Positions 5,499-5,520 of a DNA stretch of 5,520 bases are shown here, piece after piece. Each line of letters opens with the position of its first letter. Position 1 is the first letter of the stretch. The stretch spans positions 1-5,520 of the forward strand of contig CAKTXO010000107.1 of the NCBI GenBank assembly GCA_934630985.1, written 5' to 3'. This stretch comes from an uncultured Oscillospiraceae bacterium (GTDB lineage: Bacteria; Bacillota; Clostridia; Oscillospirales; Oscillospiraceae). A program made the translations under genes and the position numbers. The notes under the pieces were generated by a model. The model searched no databases. It was not told where the DNA came from and saw only the letters and a program-made list of their open reading frames with translations.

Positions 5499-5520
5499 AA
5501 ACCTGGTTATCCGAAAAGGA

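Overview
The window looks like a chromosomal segment from a low-to-moderate GC-skewed gut Firmicute, most likely Oscillospiraceae/Ruminococcaceae (Faecalibacterium, Gemmiger or Flavonifractor-like). The grounds are strong Shine-Dalgarno sites, sigma-A type promoters, an NPKTGD sortase-like motif, GC-rich genes beside AT-rich promoters, and hairpin-rich intergenic repeats. The genus is inference only.

Layout, left to right. Positions 1-104 hold a highly structured inverted-repeat element: a 13-bp outer stem enclosing two perfect hairpins, with ends resembling the T-arm and 3' end of a tRNA. Positions 105-368 are a non-coding stretch with three more hairpins (195-222, 235-269, 276-291). A 17-19 bp stem-loop at 369-411 is the likely end of the transcript arriving from the right. 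Two genes lie head to tail on the minus strand. The first in transcription order (2410-5169) encodes an exported 919-residue protein with OB-fold-like domains around a PHP (CehA/McbA-type) metallohydrolase domain. The second (500-2344) encodes a 614-residue protein with one N-terminal membrane anchor, a leucine-rich/repeat ectodomain and a Thr/Gln/Ala/Glu-rich tail. Positions 5170-5520 are a gene-free, AT-rich intergenic region with a well-formed leftward promoter, palindromes, and a rightward promoter plus ribosome-binding site for a gene that starts just beyond the window.

The two genes probably form one operon: the gap is 65 bp, there is one good promoter upstream of the first gene, and the only strong terminator-like hairpin lies after the second. 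Both products are predicted to sit outside the cytoplasmic membrane. The most interesting points are that the PHP domain has lost the last Asp-x-His metal-ligand pair usual in its family (it reads Phe-Cys-Tyr), and that its C-terminus keeps an NPKTGD motif with no hydrophobic anchor after it. Other points are that the partner protein is built from ~64-71 residue repeats, and that the left end carries a tRNA-like multi-branched repeat. I see no CRISPR array, transposase, rRNA or complete canonical tRNA.
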